NCBI RefSeq assembly: GCF_033949425.1
Contig: NZ_JAXAVX010000016.1
Location: forward strand, 1-64,000
Reading direction: 5' to 3'
Length of the DNA: 64,000 nucleotides
Origin: Patulibacter brassicae
GTDB taxonomy: Bacteria; Actinomycetota; Thermoleophilia; Solirubrobacterales; Solirubrobacteraceae
Shown: positions 35,146-43,207 of the stretch, one piece after another
How the letters are laid out: each line of letters starts with the position of its first letter
Numbering within the stretch: position 1 is the first letter of the stretch
Notes under the pieces: generated by a model
Database searches by the model: none
Told to the model about the DNA's origin: nothing
Seen by the model: only the letters and a program-made list of their open reading frames with translations
Position numbers and translations under genes: made by a program

Positions 35146-35667
35146 ATGCCCGCCGCCCCCCTCGGGCGCGCGCTGCGCGCCGGCCTCCCGGTGCTCGCCG
35201 TCATCGCCGTGCTCGCCGGCTGCGGCGGGGACGACGACCGCTACGCCGACGCCTGGAGCGCGAGCTGCCGCGCGCTGGAGGACGGCGCCCGCGAGCTCCA
35301 GCAGGCGCTCGTGAGCGCCGCCGACCAGACGCCGGACACCGGCGACGCGGCCGCCCGCTCCGCGCTGCCCGCCGCGGTCGTCGGCCGCGAGGCCGGCCCG
35401 GCCGCCGAGCGGTTCTCCCGCGCCGTGGCGACCGAGCTGCGGCAGGTGCGCGAGGTCGCGCCGCCCGACGGCCTCCGCGCCTGGCACCGCGCCGCGATCG
35501 CGGACCTCGAGCGCCAGGCGCGCGTCGTCGCCGACGGCGCGGACCGCGTCCGCCGCGGGGACGCCGCGGGTCTCGCCGCGCTCGCGCTCGGCGGGGTCGG
35601 CCCGGCGCGCGCCGACGCGCCGGCCGTGCTGCGGGACGAGACGCCCGACTGCACCGCGCTGCGGTGA
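35146..35667 (+). CDS. Small lipoprotein, member 3 of the tandem family
   Basis: 173 aa. Lipobox VLAGCGGDDD near residue 26, then YADAWSASCRAL (aromatic, Trp, Cys as in the other members), a central APPDGLRAWHRAA and terminal RDETPDCTALR. TACGAT (35133-35138) lies 7 nt before the ATG. Its stop overlaps the GTG of member 4 (GTGA), so these two are translationally coupled. Confidence 0.75.
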   Translation: MPAAPLGRALRAGLPVLAVIAVLAGCGGDDDRYADAWSASCRALEDGARELQQALVSAADQTPDTGDAAARSALPAAVVGREAGPAAERFSRAVATELRQVREVAPPDGLRAWHRAAIADLERQARVVADGADRVRRGDAAGLAALALGGVGPARADAPAVLRDETPDCTALR

Positions 35668-36212
35668 GCCGGCGGCGCCGGATCGCGGCCGCCGTCGCGT
35701 CCGTGCTCGTGCTCGTCGCGATCGCGACCGTCGCGCTCGTCGCGGGCGGCGGCGATCCGGCCGCACCGCCGCCCGACCGGGGTCCCGAGGCGCGCGCCGC
35801 CGCGCGCTACGCCGCGACCTGGACCGGCGTCTGTCGCGACCTGCGCACCGGCGCCGCGGCCGCCGCCCGGCGCCTCGACCGACGGTCGGTCCTCCGCTGG
35901 CTGGCCAGCGCGGAGCGGACCCTCGCGCGGATCGACGCCGCCCGTCCGCCCCGGGCCTGGTCGACGTACCACCGCGAGGCGGTGCGGGCGCTCGCCGAGG
36001 CCCGGCGCCGGATCGTCGCCGCCCGGGAGCGGCTGCGCGGCGACGCGGCCGCGGACCCCGCCGCGGCGCTCGATCTCGGCGGCCTGCGGACCCCGCCGGC
36101 GCCCGACGAGCTGCGTCGCCGGACGCCGGCGTGCGGCACCCCGACCGCGCCCGGCGGAGCGGCCACGCGCCCGACGACGGCCGTCCCCGCACCCGCCCGC
36201 ACCGCGCCGTAG
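35664..36212 (+). CDS. Membrane-anchored or secreted member 4 of the tandem family (no lipobox Cys)
   Basis: 182 aa. A hydrophobic N-terminal helix (residues 7-27) lacks the lipobox Cys, unlike its neighbours, so it is either a signal anchor or a cleaved signal. The family core remains: YAATWTGVCRDL, ARPPRAWSTYHREA and RRRTPACGTP, followed by a Thr/Pro/Ala-rich tail. GTG 35664 overlaps the preceding stop by 4 nt; no promoter box of its own. Confidence 0.72.
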   Translation: MSRRRRIAAAVASVLVLVAIATVALVAGGGDPAAPPPDRGPEARAAARYAATWTGVCRDLRTGAAAAARRLDRRSVLRWLASAERTLARIDAARPPRAWSTYHREAVRALAEARRRIVAARERLRGDAAADPAAALDLGGLRTPPAPDELRRRTPACGTPTAPGGAATRPTTAVPAPARTAP

Positions 36213-36222
36213 CATCGCCGCC

Positions 36223-36711
36223 GTGCGGCGCCTCTCCTCCTTCCTGCTCCTCCTCGTCCTCGGCGCGACCCTCGCCGCGTGCGGCGACGACGCGGACTCG
36301 GGCGGCGACGCCCGGACCGCCTACGTCCGGACGTGGGACCGCGGCTGCCGCGACCTCAAGGCCGCGCAGCAGGAGTTCATCGCCGCGATCCGGCAGGGAG
36401 CGACGGGCACGACGCCGACGACCACGACGACCGTCCCCCGCGCGGTCCAGGAGCCGGTGCTCGCGCTCGCCGAGCGCCGCGAGCGCGTGCTGCGGACGCT
36501 GCGCAGCGCCCGGGCGCCCGACGAGTTCGCCGCGTTCCAGCGCGAGATGGGGACGGCGATCGACGCCGGGCTGCGGCAGATCGACCAGATCCGCGACCGC
36601 GTGACCTCGGGCGCCGTCGGCGGCGCCGCCGAGACCCCCGTCCGCTTCCCCGAGCTGCCCAACGAGCTGGCCGCCGAGGCGGAGAGCTGCCAGGGCGGCG
36701 GCGGGCTCTGA
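36223..36711 (+). CDS. Small lipoprotein, member 5 of the tandem family
   Basis: 162 aa. Lipobox TLAACGDDAD (Cys near residue 20), then YVRTWDRGCRDLKAAQ, a Thr-rich loop, RAPDEFAAFQREM and a terminal AESCQGGGGL. The paralogues' final Pro-x-Cys is here Glu-Ser-Cys. TAGCAT (36210-36215) stands 7 nt before the GTG. It is followed by its own terminator at 36727-36748. Confidence 0.75.
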   Translation: MRRLSSFLLLLVLGATLAACGDDADSGGDARTAYVRTWDRGCRDLKAAQQEFIAAIRQGATGTTPTTTTTVPRAVQEPVLALAERRERVLRTLRSARAPDEFAAFQREMGTAIDAGLRQIDQIRDRVTSGAVGGAAETPVRFPELPNELAAEAESCQGGGGL

Positions 36712-36726
36712 GCGTCGGGCGGACCG

Positions 36727-36748
36727 GCCCCGCGGCGCCCCGCGGGGC
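36727..36748 (+). terminator. Terminator after lipoprotein member 5
   Basis: 9-bp stem GCCCCGCGG/CCGCGGGGC with a CGCC loop. Confidence 0.65.
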
Positions 36749-36791
36749 ACGAGTGCCTCTCCGAGCGGGTCGGTCGCGTATGGTCCCGCTC

Positions 36792-37301
36792 ATGCCTTCC
36801 TCCCGCATGCACCGGGCCGTCGGACTCCTCGCCGCTGTCTCGCTCGCCACCGGCCTCGCCGCCTGTGGCGGGGACTCCGGCGGCAGCGAGGACGACTACG
36901 CGAAGGTCTGGAACACCGCCTGCACCGACCTCACGAAGGCCCAGACGACGCTCCAGAGCGACCTCGTCGCCCTCCAGGGCAAGTTCAAGGCCAACCAGGA
37001 GAAGCAGGCGCTGCAGGCCGCCGGCAAGCCCGTCTCGAGCTACATCTCGACGATGGAGACGGTCCTCAAGCGGATCGACGACGCCGATGCCCCCGACTCG
37101 TGGAAGAAGTTCGACGAGGGCGTGACGGGCAACATCTCGAAGATCAGCGAGGCCTTCGACAAGGCCAAGAGCGCCCTCGCCCAGGGCGACGCGAAGGGCT
37201 TCCAGGCCGCGTTCTCCAGCAGCGACCTGCAGAAGCTCAACGGCAGCGTCGAGGCGCCGCAGGGCCTGAAGGACAAGGCCCCCGCCTGCTCGGCGCTCTA
37301 G
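36792..37301 (+). CDS. Small lipoprotein, member 6 of the tandem family
   Basis: 169 aa. Lipobox GLAACGGDSG, then DDYAKVWNTACTDLTKAQ, a Lys/Gln-rich helical middle, DADAPDSWKKFDEG and the terminal KDKAPACSAL. It is richer in Lys than members 1-5 and closest to member 7. TATGGT (36779-36784) is 7 nt before the ATG. Its TAG stop shares the palindrome CTAG with the stop of convergent murB. Confidence 0.77.
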   Translation: MPSSRMHRAVGLLAAVSLATGLAACGGDSGGSEDDYAKVWNTACTDLTKAQTTLQSDLVALQGKFKANQEKQALQAAGKPVSSYISTMETVLKRIDDADAPDSWKKFDEGVTGNISKISEAFDKAKSALAQGDAKGFQAAFSSSDLQKLNGSVEAPQGLKDKAPACSAL

Positions 37302-38440
37302 CGCCGTCCGTCCCGGTCGGCGTCCCAGCGGGCGCCGACGAGCACCGGCTCGGGGTGCAGCTGCACCCCGAACGCCGCCCGCACCCCGTCGGCCACCTCG
37401 TGCGCGAGCGCGAGCAGGTCGTCGGTGGTCCCGCCGCGGCTCGTGAGCGCGAGCGCGTGCTTCGACGAGATCGCCGCACCGGGGCGCGCGTGACCGCGCC
37501 CGAAGCCGGCCCGGTCGATGAGCCACGCGGCCGAGCTCTTCCACCGTCCGTCGCCCGCCGGATGCCGCGGCGGCGCCACGTCGGCGCCCAGCCGCTCGGC
37601 CACCCGGCGCTCGAGCGCGGCGAACGCCTCCGCGTCGAGGATCGGGTTCGTGAAGAACGAGCCGGCCGAGCGCGTGTCCGGATCGCCCGGGTCGAGCACC
37701 ATCCCCTTGCCGCGTCGCAGCGCGAGCACCGCGTCGCGCGCCTCCGCCGCCGGGACGCGCTCGCCGACCGCGACGCCGAGCGTCGCGGCGAGCTCCGCGT
37801 AGCGGATCGGGGCGCTGCGCTCGTCGCGCGGCAGCCGGAACGTCACGGCGAGCACGACGTATCGCGCCCGGCCCTTGAACGCGCTGTCGCGGTAGGCGAA
37901 CCCGCAGGCCTCCGCCGGGAGCTCGCGGACCTCGCCGGTGCGCCGGTCGAGGACCCGCACCGCGACGATCGTGTCGGCGACCTCCTGGCCGTACGCGCCG
38001 ACGTTCTGGATCGGGGTCGCCCCGGTCGCGCCCGGGATGCCGGAGAGGCACTCGATCCCGGCCAGTCCGTCGGCGACGGCGCTCGCGACGACCGCGTCCC
38101 ACGACGCGCCGGCGGCCACCGTGCGGTCGACCGTCGGACGACCGTCGCGCTCCGGGCCGTCGACGTCGGTCGTCCCGGCGGTCCGCACGACGACGACGTC
38201 GCCGGGCAGCGGGTCGTCGGCGACGACGAGGTTGCTGCCGCCGCCGACGAGGAGCAGCGGTCGCTGCTCGCGGTCCGCGTCGGTGACCGCGTCCACGAGC
38301 GCGTCCTCGTCGCGCGCCACGAGGACGCGCTCGGCCGGGCCGCCCAGGCCGAGCGTCGTCAGGCGCGCGAGCGGCACGTCGCGCCCCGCCACGGCGTCGG
38401 GCAGGCCGGGAACGGGCGGCGTGGCGGCGTCGCGAGGCAC
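37298..38440 (-). CDS. murB: UDP-N-acetylmuramate dehydrogenase (UDP-N-acetylenolpyruvoylglucosamine reductase)
   Basis: 380 aa FAD enzyme reducing UDP-GlcNAc-enolpyruvate with NADPH in peptidoglycan precursor synthesis. FAD-binding GGGSNLVVAD, substrate-site IPGATGATPIQNVGAYGQE, Tyr motif FAYRDSAFKG and the proton-donor Ser in SAGSFFTNP are intact. It starts at GTG 38440 with TACCCT (38452-38447) 6 nt upstream. It lies on the opposite strand between lipoprotein members 6 and 7, interrupting the array; its link to that family, if any, would be cell-envelope biology. Confidence 0.95.
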   Translation of the reverse strand: MPRDAATPPVPGLPDAVAGRDVPLARLTTLGLGGPAERVLVARDEDALVDAVTDADREQRPLLLVGGGSNLVVADDPLPGDVVVVRTAGTTDVDGPERDGRPTVDRTVAAGASWDAVVASAVADGLAGIECLSGIPGATGATPIQNVGAYGQEVADTIVAVRVLDRRTGEVRELPAEACGFAYRDSAFKGRARYVVLAVTFRLPRDERSAPIRYAELAATLGVAVGERVPAAEARDAVLALRRGKGMVLDPGDPDTRSAGSFFTNPILDAEAFAALERRVAERLGADVAPPRHPAGDGRWKSSAAWLIDRAGFGRGHARPGAAISSKHALALTSRGGTTDDLLALAHEVADGVRAAFGVQLHPEPVLVGARWDADRDGRR

Positions 38441-38635
38441 CCGTGCAGGGTACGACCGTTCCCCGTGCGCGCGCGGTCGCCTGCGGTCGGCGGGGGCGCG
38501 CGGGACGACCCCGCGCCCGGAGATGGCGCGAGGACGCGCTCCTGGCGGGTCGCCACGCCTCCGGACGTCGTCGGCGCCGCCGCGTGGCGCGATCGATCCC
38601 CCCTGGCGCCATCCGGCCAGTAGGGTGGCGCCCCT

Positions 38636-39160
38636 ATGCGCGCGTACAGCCGTCTCTCCGTCCCTGCGATCGCCGCGGTCGCGGCCCTCGCCTTCTCCGG
38701 CTGCGGGGGCGACGACGGAGGCAACGAGGCCGACTACGTCAAGACCTACGAGACCGCCTGCAAGGCCGTCAACGACGAGGTCGCGGCGCTCCAGAAGTCG
38801 GTGACGGACGCCGCGAAGGCGGCCGGCTCGGACCAGACGAAGATCGTCCCGGCGATGAAGTCCGGCATGACGAAGCTCTTCGACACGTTCGGCACGCAGA
38901 TCAAGGCGATGGCCGACGCCGACGCGCCGAAGGAGTTCGAGAAGTTCCAGGACTCGGTCGAGAAGGGCTCCGAGCAGGTCCAGAAGGGGATCACGCAGGT
39001 GAAGTCCCAGATCGCGAAGGCGAACACGCCGCAGCAGCTCGGCTCGGTGCTCCAGAACATCCAGTCGCTCGACTTCGGCTCCAGCGAGCCGCTGCCGAAG
39101 GCCCTGGGCGAGAAGGCACCGTCCTGCAAGAGCCTGGGCGGCAGCTCGACCGCGAGCTGA
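38636..39160 (+). CDS. Small lipoprotein, member 7 of the tandem family
   Basis: 174 aa. Lipobox AFSGCGGDDG, then ADYVKTYETACKAVNDE, a long Lys/Gln-rich helical middle, DADAPKEFEKFQDSVEKG and terminal GEKAPSCKSLGG. DADAP and the flanking pattern are shared with member 6, suggesting the most recent duplication. TAGGGT (38621-38626) lies 9 nt before the ATG. A strong terminator follows. Confidence 0.77.
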   Translation: MRAYSRLSVPAIAAVAALAFSGCGGDDGGNEADYVKTYETACKAVNDEVAALQKSVTDAAKAAGSDQTKIVPAMKSGMTKLFDTFGTQIKAMADADAPKEFEKFQDSVEKGSEQVQKGITQVKSQIAKANTPQQLGSVLQNIQSLDFGSSEPLPKALGEKAPSCKSLGGSSTAS

Positions 39161-39202
39161 CCCGCGGTCGCGCCCGCGCCGCGCGCGGGCGGCCGGAACG
39201 CA

Positions 39203-39229
39203 CGAAGGGCGCCCACCGGGCGCCCTTCG
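39203..39229. terminator. Bidirectional terminator after the lipoprotein array
   Basis: Perfect 12-bp stem with ACC loop (39203-39214 with 39218-39229), followed by a T-containing stretch; lies between member 7 and convergent acyl-CoA dehydrogenase. Confidence 0.85.
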
Positions 39230-39272
39230 TCGTCTTCGGGGGCGGCGGCGACCGCGCGGGCCGCGCAGGCCG

Positions 39273-40577
39273 CTACGGGACGCGGATGCCCGAGATCGTG
39301 CGCGCGATGACGAGCTGCTGGATCTCGGAGGTCCCCTCGAAGATCGTCATGATCTTCGAGTCGCGGTGGAACCGCTCGACGGGGTACTCGCGGGTGTAGC
39401 CGTTGCCGCCGAGGATCTGGATCGCCTCCTCGGTGATCCGGACGCCCGCCTCGGAGGCCTTGTACTTCGCCATCGAGCCCTCGGCGTTCTCGAACGGGAT
39501 CGGCTTGCCGCGCAGCGTGCCGGCGCCCATCCAGGCGGCGCGGTGCACGAGCAGCCGGGCGGCGTCGAGCTCGGTCTTCATGTTCGCGAGCTTGAACGCG
39601 ATCGCCTGGTTCTCGATGATCTTGCGCCCGAACTGCTCGCGCTCCTTCGCGTAGTCCAGCGCGTACTCGTAGGCGGCGCGGGCGATGCCGATCGCCATCG
39701 CGCCGACGGCCGGCCGCGAGGCCTCGAACGTCGCCATCGAGGCGTTGCCCTTGGAGCGCTTGCCCTCGCGGACCTTCGCCAGGCGAGCGTCGAGCTTCTC
39801 CTTGCCGCCGAGCAGGTAGCGGCCCGGGACGCGGGCGTCGTCGAGGTTGACGTCGGCCGTGTGCGAGGCGCGGATGCCGTGCTTCTTCACCTTCGCGCCC
39901 TGCGAGATGCCCTTCACCTCGCTCTTGGGCACGACGAACGCGGCGTGCCCGCGGGAGCCCAGCGACGGGTCCACCGACGCGATCACGACGTGGACGTCGG
40001 CGATGCCGCCGTTCGTCGCCCACGACTTCGAGCCGTTGATGACCCACTCGTCGGTGGCCTCGTCGTACTTCGCCGTCGTGCGGACGTTCGAGACGTCCGA
40101 GCCGGCGTTCGGCTCCGAGGAGCAGAAGGCCGCGACCTGCGGGTCCTCCGGCGTGCCGTAGCAGCGCGGCAGCCACTCGTTGATCTGCTCGGGCGTGCCC
40201 TGGCCGAAGATCGCCGAGACGGCGAGGCCCGTGCCCTGGAGCGCCATGCCGATGCCGGCGTCGCCCCAGAAGATCTCCTCGAGGAAGATCGGCGTCAGCA
40301 GGCCGGACGGGTCGATGAACATCGACAGCGTGCCGTCGAGGCCGTAGAGGCCGATCTGCGCGGCCTCCTTGACGATCGGCCAGGGGAACTCCTCGCGCTC
40401 GTCCCACTCCGCGCCGGCCGGCCGGATGGTGTGCTCGGCGAAGTCGTGGACCCAGGCCTGCAGCTCGCGCTGCTCCTCGTTGAGCTCGAGGTTGAAGGTC
40501 GTCCACTCGGGCTTCATCCGCTCCTGCGCGAGCTCGCCCGCGAGAGCCATGACGTCGACGCCGGTCGTGCTGCTCAT
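39273..40577 (-). CDS. Acyl-CoA dehydrogenase
   Basis: 434 aa FAD enzyme introducing a 2,3-double bond into acyl-CoA. Family motifs: AAFCSSEPNAGSDVSNV (flavin/substrate loop), REQFGRKIIENQAIAFKLA, and ILGGNGYTREYPVERFHRDSK split around the catalytic region, with IFEGTSEIQQLVIAR holding the predicted catalytic Glu. Chain-length preference is not evident. It is divergent from a TetR gene across a perfect 17-bp operator, so it is very likely under that repressor. Confidence 0.93.
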   Translation of the reverse strand: MSSTTGVDVMALAGELAQERMKPEWTTFNLELNEEQRELQAWVHDFAEHTIRPAGAEWDEREEFPWPIVKEAAQIGLYGLDGTLSMFIDPSGLLTPIFLEEIFWGDAGIGMALQGTGLAVSAIFGQGTPEQINEWLPRCYGTPEDPQVAAFCSSEPNAGSDVSNVRTTAKYDEATDEWVINGSKSWATNGGIADVHVVIASVDPSLGSRGHAAFVVPKSEVKGISQGAKVKKHGIRASHTADVNLDDARVPGRYLLGGKEKLDARLAKVREGKRSKGNASMATFEASRPAVGAMAIGIARAAYEYALDYAKEREQFGRKIIENQAIAFKLANMKTELDAARLLVHRAAWMGAGTLRGKPIPFENAEGSMAKYKASEAGVRITEEAIQILGGNGYTREYPVERFHRDSKIMTIFEGTSEIQQLVIARTISGIRVP

Positions 40578-40672
40578 GGTGGTGGTTCCCGTTGCTGGTG
40601 ATGGAGAGAGGGCCAGTCCGGCGGCCGCGCCGCGGTGCCGGTCGGACGACCGGGGGGTCGTCGTGGAACGAA

Positions 40673-40704
40673 AGTGTAACTGAGAGTTACAACTCGTCTA
40701 CGAT
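40673..40704. promoter_or_regulatory. 17-bp operator with overlapping divergent -10 boxes
   Basis: TGTAACT-GAG-AGTTACA (40675-40691) is a perfect inverted repeat. The minus-strand -10 TACACT (40678-40673) for the dehydrogenase overlaps its left arm, and the plus-strand -10 TACGAT (40699-40704) for the TetR gene lies 7 nt to its right, so one bound dimer can shut both promoters. Confidence 0.75.
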
Positions 40705-40713
40705 CAATCGCCC

Positions 40714-41406
40714 ATGACCACCGCGGACCCCCCTGCCCGACGCTCCGGCGCCGCCGCCCGCCGCCGTGATCGGGAGCGCGAGATCCTCGCCGCGACGAAG
40801 GCGCTCCTGGACCGCAGCGAGGGCCGCGACGTGCAGATCGAGGACGTCGCCCGCGAGGCGGGGCTGAACCGCGCGATCATCTACCGCCACTTCTCCGGCA
40901 AGGAGGAGCTGCTCGCGCTGACGATCGTGAGCTACGTCGACGACCTGCTCGAGCGGTTCGCGGCACTGCTTGAGGACGAGTCGACGACCGAGGGGCTGCT
41001 GCGGCTGACCGAGGCGTTCTTCGACTTCTGCCTCGAGCACCCCGCGTTCGTCGACGTCGCGCTCTCCATGCTCCGCCAGCCCGGCACGGTCCTGCTCGAG
41101 CAGATCGACGAGGGCGCGATGCTCCGAATGGGCCGGGCGGTGGCCGAGGCCCTGCACCGGCCCGTCGCCCTGCTGCGCCAGGGCGAGGCGACCGGCGAGT
41201 TCCGCGTCGAGGACGCCGACTACGCGGCCAACGCGATGTACGTGCAGATCCTGGGCCTCGCCCACCTCGCGCGCGTCGGCAACGGCATCCGCGAGCTGCC
41301 GGGCGGCCTGCCCTGGTTCTTCCCGATCGCGGGCGATCAGGTCCGCGAGACCGTCCGCCGCCTCGTCGTCGCGTCGCTCGGCGCGAGCGCCGCGGCGGCG
41401 GGCTGA
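40714..41406 (+). CDS. TetR family regulator of the divergent acyl-CoA dehydrogenase
   Basis: 230 aa. The HTH is QIEDVAREAGLNRAIIYRHF followed by SGKEELLALTI. The ligand domain contains ALSMLRQPGTVLLEQI and several aromatic residues fit for acyl-CoA or acyl ligands, as in many fatty-acid TetRs. TACGAT is 9 nt before the ATG. The palindrome next door supports autoregulation and control of the dehydrogenase. Confidence 0.9.
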   Translation: MTTADPPARRSGAAARRRDREREILAATKALLDRSEGRDVQIEDVAREAGLNRAIIYRHFSGKEELLALTIVSYVDDLLERFAALLEDESTTEGLLRLTEAFFDFCLEHPAFVDVALSMLRQPGTVLLEQIDEGAMLRMGRAVAEALHRPVALLRQGEATGEFRVEDADYAANAMYVQILGLAHLARVGNGIRELPGGLPWFFPIAGDQVRETVRRLVVASLGASAAAAG

Positions 41407-41427
41407 CGGCGCCGCGCCGCGGCCGCG

Positions 41428-42942
41428 CTAGAAGTCCGCCGACAGCGGCGACAGGTCGGCGGCCTGGCGCGCCGGCGCGATCGAGGCGAGGAACGCCGCG
41501 CGCGCGTCGTTCTCGCGCTCGGAGTCACCCCGGACGGCCGTCAGGCAGCGCTCCGCCTTCGCGACCGCCTCGCCGTCCTCGTCGAGGCACGACACGAGCG
41601 TCGTGGCCGAGCGGCCGGCGGCCTCGAAGGCCGCCGCGAGCTTCGCGACGATCGACTGCTGGTTCTCCTGCCGAGCCGTCACGCCCCGCGCCGCCGCCGC
41701 GCCGGCCGGGCGCTGCTCGGCGACCTGCTGCAGGAGCTTGTCGGCCTCGCGCACCGCGGCGCCCGCGTCGCGGGGAGCCTCGCCCGGGCCGTCGTACGTC
41801 GTCGCGCCGTCGCGGGCGGCGCGCAGCAGCGCGAACGCGCGGCGGGTCGCGTCGAGCGCGGGCCGCTGGTCGCCGAGGACGGTGTCGATCGCCGCGAGGA
41901 ACGGCGACGTCGTCGGCGACGCGGCGCGGCTGCTGCCGCCGCCCCCGGCCGAGCGACGCGCCGCGCGCACGGCGATGCCGAGCTCGCGCGTGCCGTCGAT
42001 CGCCCCATCGATCTCGACCTCGTCGGAGATCGTCCGCAACGCGGCGGCGGCTCCGGCGGAGGCGGAGCCGAGCTCGGAGAGCTGGTCGCTGCGGACGTCG
42101 CGCAGCACCGCGACGACGGTCGCGAGGTACCGCAGGTCGGAGGTCAGCGCCGCGCGGGCGCGCGTGACGCGCCCCTCGTCGCCGTCGGGCACGTCGAGCC
42201 GGTCGAGGCCGTCGCGGGCCGCGGTCACCCCGTCCAGCGCACGCTGCGCGCGGGCGAGGACCGGCGGCGTCGCGTCGCCCGGCTTCAGCGCGGTGAGCGT
42301 CGCGGAGAGCTCGCGGTTGGCGTCCACGGCGATCTCGAGCTGCTGCTCCAGATCGCGGTCGAACGCGGCCGTCGGATCGTGGAGGACCGCGAGCCACGCC
42401 ACGACGCCGACGATCGCGGCGACGATCGCCGGGACGACGAGGCGCACGAGCATCGGCGCGTTGCGCCGGGTCCGCGAGAGCCGGACGGCGGCGTCCTCCC
42501 CCGAGCGCACGAGGGGGGTCCCGCAGCGCGGGCAGTAGCGCGAGCCGAGCGGCACGCGCGCGTCGCAGCGCAGGCAGCCGATGACGGGCGGGGCGGCCTC
42601 GTCGTCCGGCTCGAGATCCTCGCCGTCGGAGCCCAGCTCGCCCCTGGGCTCCTCGTCGGAGCCCTCCTCGTCGCCGACGGGATCGCCGGCCTCGGGCTCG
42701 CCGTCCTCGTCCTCCGGCTCGGGCTCGCCGTCGCCGCCGCCGGTCCCGCGGTCGTCCGCCGGATCGTCGCCGTCGGGAGGACCGCCGCCGGCGTCGGCGC
42801 CCGTCAGCCCCTCGGCGCCCTCGGGCGCGTCCTCCGACGCGACGGCGGGGCGCTCGGACGCCTCGTCGCCCGACGAGCGCACGAGCTCCTCGTCGCCGGT
42901 GTCGGCGCGCTCGGCGTCGCGGTCGGTCGAGGTGTCGCTCAT
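41428..42942 (-). CDS. Zinc-ribbon, single-TM protein with long helical extracytoplasmic domain
   Basis: 504 aa. Residues 1-120 are highly acidic low complexity. Then comes a zinc ribbon, CLRCDARVPLGSRYCPRCG, one TM helix (VRLVVPAIVAAIVGVVAWLA), and about 300 residues of Ala/Arg-rich helices with late Cys residues in VSCLDEDG and ERCLTAV. The helical part loosely recalls the nearby small lipoproteins, but I cannot show homology. Start ATG 42942; an in-frame ATG at 43017 is an alternative. Function unknown. Confidence 0.65.
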   Translation of the reverse strand: MSDTSTDRDAERADTGDEELVRSSGDEASERPAVASEDAPEGAEGLTGADAGGGPPDGDDPADDRGTGGGDGEPEPEDEDGEPEAGDPVGDEEGSDEEPRGELGSDGEDLEPDDEAAPPVIGCLRCDARVPLGSRYCPRCGTPLVRSGEDAAVRLSRTRRNAPMLVRLVVPAIVAAIVGVVAWLAVLHDPTAAFDRDLEQQLEIAVDANRELSATLTALKPGDATPPVLARAQRALDGVTAARDGLDRLDVPDGDEGRVTRARAALTSDLRYLATVVAVLRDVRSDQLSELGSASAGAAAALRTISDEVEIDGAIDGTRELGIAVRAARRSAGGGGSSRAASPTTSPFLAAIDTVLGDQRPALDATRRAFALLRAARDGATTYDGPGEAPRDAGAAVREADKLLQQVAEQRPAGAAAARGVTARQENQQSIVAKLAAAFEAAGRSATTLVSCLDEDGEAVAKAERCLTAVRGDSERENDARAAFLASIAPARQAADLSPLSADF

Positions 42943-43155
42943 CTGGGTCGCAGCGGGAGGGGACGGCGGTGGACGGGCCCGGCGGGGCGCCGGGCGCCCG
43001 TCACGAGCGCCCATCATGCGCAGATTGCCCGTCGCGTGCGTCGTTCCTGCCCCGAGGACGACATCGACGCGGGACTGCGCGAGAATGCCGGAGGGCCCGG
43101 ACGTCCCCGCGCGAGGGCCGCGCGAGGGCGGCAGTCACGGCCGCGGCGGGTCGGC

Positions 43156-43198
43156 TACCCTATCCGGCTCGTGACTTTCGGAGCAGGAATCTAGGAGG
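43156..43198 (+). promoter_or_regulatory. rpsD promoter and ribosome-binding site
   Basis: TACCCT (43156-43161) is the likely -10, giving a leader of about 38 nt, with a strong AGGAGG (43193-43198) 9 nt before the ATG. This gene is thus a leadered exception in a mostly leaderless window. Confidence 0.6.
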
Positions 43199-43207
43199 CC
43201 CTCGGAC

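Noticed and set aside
35664..36212. Calling member 4 of the lipoprotein family a pseudogene because it lacks the lipobox Cys
   Set aside because: The frame is intact, it is translationally coupled to member 3 and the conserved core residues are all present; a signal anchor or secreted form is more likely.
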